DNA of 64,000 nucleotides from Aridibaculum aurantiacum (GTDB taxonomy: Bacteria > Bacteroidota > Bacteroidia > Chitinophagales > Chitinophagaceae). Shown here piece by piece: positions 62,056-64,000 of this stretch. Numbering within the stretch: the stretch's first letter is position 1; each line of letters begins with the position of its first letter. The stretch covers positions 124,001 to 188,000 of the forward strand of contig NZ_JAFEWC010000001.1 in NCBI RefSeq assembly GCF_017355875.1. The letters are read 5' to 3'. Position numbers and translations under genes: made by a program. The notes beneath the pieces were generated by a model, which did no database searches, had not been told where the DNA came from, and saw only the letters and a program-made list of their open reading frames with translations.

Positions 62056-64000
62056 ATGCACATGAAAAGAATATTGATTACCTGCCTGGTGGCATCCAGT
62101 ACCCTTCCTGCTATGTCGCAGGGAAAGTCTGCCGCAGCCAAAGCAAAAGCTCCACAAGCAAAATCCAGTGCTTCTGTGGGCCAGGCTAAGCTGGTAGAAA
62201 AAGTAACGCCTAAGGGCGATGAGTTTGTGATCCCTTACGAGAAGTATGTTTTGCCAAATGGCCTTACGGTGATTGTACATGAAGACCGCTCTGACCCTGT
62301 TGTTCACGTAGATGTTACTTACCACGTAGGTTCTGCGCGTGAAGAGATAGGGAAAAGCGGCTTTGCACACTTCTTCGAACACATGATGTTCCAGGGATCG
62401 GATAACGTGGGAGACGACCAACATTTTAAAATAGTAACTGAATCAGGTGGTACGCTTAACGGAAGTACCAACCGCGATCGTACCAACTACTATCAAACCG
62501 TTCCAAGCAACCAGCTGGAAAAAATGCTTTGGCTGGAAGCCGATCGTATGGGTTTTCTACTAGACGCGGTAGACCAGAGAAAATTTGAGAACCAGCGCTC
62601 TACAGTAAAGAATGAGCGTGGACAGAACTACGATAACCGTCCTTATGGGCTGGTAGGTGAATTCACTTCTAAAAACCTTTACCCATACGGCCACCCATAT
62701 TCATGGATGACCATTGGCTACCTGGAAGATCTGAACCGCAGTGATGTAAACGACCTGAAGAACTTTTTCCTTCGCTGGTACGGGCCAAATAATGCTACGC
62801 TTACAGTTGGTGGGGATGTAGATGCCAAAGAAGTAGTTCGCCTTGCGCAAAAGTATTTCGGTTCAATTCCTCGTGGACCAGAAGTAAAGTCGATGAAGCT
62901 GGACCCGGTAAAGCTTGAAAAGAACCGCTACGTAAGCATGGTAGATAATTATGCACGTACACCGCAGTTGCAGATCGTTTATCCTACTGTTCCATCTTTT
63001 CATAAAGATGAAACTGCATTGGATTGCCTGGCCGAAGTACTGGGACAGGGAAGAAATTCTATCCTGTTTCAAAACATGGTGAAGAACCAGAAAGCAAGAG
63101 CTGCATCTGCCGGCAACCGCTCCAGCGAGCTGGCAGGCGAATTTGTTTTTTCAGTAAGTCCTTTTCCTGGCAAGTCGCTGGCCGAAATGGAAAAACTGGT
63201 AAATGAAGCGTTGGCTGATTTTGAAAAACGTGGTGTAACTGATGATGACATCGAGAAGTTTAAAAGCTCCAACGAAGCATCAACCATCACACGTTTAGAA
63301 AGTGTTTCTAATAAAGTGTCTCGCCTGGCGGCTTACGAAACTTTCACAGGAAATCCCAACAAGATCAAAGACGAATTGCAAAGCATCAGGTCGCTTACCA
63401 AAGCAGATGTAATGCGTGTATACAATCAATACATCAAGGGAAAGAACAGGCTGGTGGTAAGCGTGCTCACCCAGGGAACAGAAGAGCTGGTAGCAGCACC
63501 TGATAACTATACCATAGATACTACCAATTACAAACCCATAGATCACGGTTACAAAGGGCTGACGTATGTAAAGGCGAAAGATAATTTCGACCGCAAGAAA
63601 ATGCCGGGTAATGGTCCTAACCCTGTGGTAAACCTGCCTGCAGTTTGGAAAAAGGAATTGCAAAACGGCATGAAGGTGATCGGTACAGAGAACACTGAGG
63701 TGCCGGTGGTAACGCTACAGATCTCACTGAAAGGTGGTAAGCTACTGGAGGCAAAAGATGTAAGTGAAGCAGGATTAAGCAGCTTGTTCGCCAGCATGAT
63801 GAATGAAGACACGAAGAACTACAGCAGTGAAGACTTCAGCCTCGAGTTGCAAAAACTGGGAAGTTCTATCCGCGTATTTAGCGGAACTGATGCTATTGTT
63901 TTTTCCGTTCAGTCACTTAAGAAGAATTTGGATAAAACACTTGCTTTACTGGAAGAAAGAATGCTGCGTCCAAACTTCACTGAAGAGGATTTTGCAAGGG
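62056..64000 (+). CDS. M16-family zinc metallopeptidase, 3' end outside window
   Basis: At least 648 residues; runs off the window. ATG 62056 or 62062; a signal peptide follows (MKRILITCLVASSTLPAMSQ). The M16 zinc motif HFFEH is found near residue 106 (SGFAHFFEHMMFQGSD), with the distal Glu ligand in STVKNERGQNYDN. The second homologous half, the inactive clamp, begins around residue 540 (VWKKELQNGMKVIGTENTEVP). Predicted periplasmic insulinase-like peptidase; substrate unknown. Confidence 0.93.
   Translation, partial: MHMKRILITCLVASSTLPAMSQGKSAAAKAKAPQAKSSASVGQAKLVEKVTPKGDEFVIPYEKYVLPNGLTVIVHEDRSDPVVHVDVTYHVGSAREEIGKSGFAHFFEHMMFQGSDNVGDDQHFKIVTESGGTLNGSTNRDRTNYYQTVPSNQLEKMLWLEADRMGFLLDAVDQRKFENQRSTVKNERGQNYDNRPYGLVGEFTSKNLYPYGHPYSWMTIGYLEDLNRSDVNDLKNFFLRWYGPNNATLTVGGDVDAKEVVRLAQKYFGSIPRGPEVKSMKLDPVKLEKNRYVSMVDNYARTPQLQIVYPTVPSFHKDETALDCLAEVLGQGRNSILFQNMVKNQKARAASAGNRSSELAGEFVFSVSPFPGKSLAEMEKLVNEALADFEKRGVTDDDIEKFKSSNEASTITRLESVSNKVSRLAAYETFTGNPNKIKDELQSIRSLTKADVMRVYNQYIKGKNRLVVSVLTQGTEELVAAPDNYTIDTTNYKPIDHGYKGLTYVKAKDNFDRKKMPGNGPNPVVNLPAVWKKELQNGMKVIGTENTEVPVVTLQISLKGGKLLEAKDVSEAGLSSLFASMMNEDTKNYSSEDFSLELQKLGSSIRVFSGTDAIVFSVQSLKKNLDKTLALLEERMLRPNFTEEDFAR

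Overview
The window comes from a Bacteroidota genome, most likely family Chitinophagaceae. The evidence is a SusC/SusD pair with an ECF sigma factor and FecR anti-sigma factor, a type IX secretion C-terminal signal on a CHRD-repeat protein, TAnnTTTG-type promoters, weak Shine-Dalgarno signals, and a polysaccharide utilisation locus with a GH144-like enzyme. Neither end is a replicon end. The first gene is cut at its 5' side and the last, an M16 peptidase, at its 3' side.

Layout. 1-1.1 kb: the tail of an SMC-like ATPase operon, followed by a short coupled ORF and decayed sequence with a dispersed repeat. 1.3-7.6 kb: ClC transporter, then (minus strand) a response regulator, histidine kinase, lipoprotein and CPA2 antiporter that look like one operon. 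7.7-10.1 kb: universal stress protein and an exported TPR protein. 10.3-13.3 kb: paaZ and an enoyl-CoA hydratase/isomerase. 13.3-18.7 kb (minus): SulP transporter, small exported protein, fabG, a GH3-family adenylase (auxin-responsive GH3, not a glycosidase) and an LptB-type ABC ATPase. 19-22.5 kb: metF, then pxpB-pxpC-pxpA (5-oxoprolinase). 22.6-30 kb: four-CHRD-domain protein, typA, a small acidic protein, and a NarL-type regulator with a TPR-containing kinase. 30.3-33.5 kb (minus): paaA-paaB-[four-helix-bundle gene]-paaC-paaD. 33.7-51.8 kb: sigma/FecR/SusC/SusD followed by a DUF4886 lipoprotein, GH144-like, GH43-like, metallophosphoesterase, SGNH, GH3, GH172 and alpha/beta-hydrolase genes. 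52-53.6 kb (minus): TetR regulator and paaE. 53.9-54.8 kb: PfkB kinase. 54.9-58.2 kb: an AT-rich accessory island with a twice-broken TPR pseudogene, duplicated TPR tails and orphan genes. 58.4-64 kb: NRAMP-related transporter, pheS, AIM24-like protein and the M16 peptidase.

How the genes work together. Phenylacetyl-CoA epoxidation (paaABCD plus paaE) and ring opening (paaZ) are split over three loci. Near-identical 14-bp palindromes precede paaA and the tetR-paaE pair, so the TetR protein is a good candidate regulator of both. The glycan locus has its own sigma/anti-sigma/receptor relay, a surface SusCD importer and mostly exported or lipidated enzymes. Its enzyme content (GH144-like endo enzyme, GH3 exo enzyme) suggests a beta-1,2-glucan-like substrate with side decorations.

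Intergenic DNA is rich in short dispersed sequence words of at least seven kinds. Several sit exactly where a gene seems to have been inserted or lost. No rRNA, tRNA, CRISPR array or intact transposase was recognised by eye.
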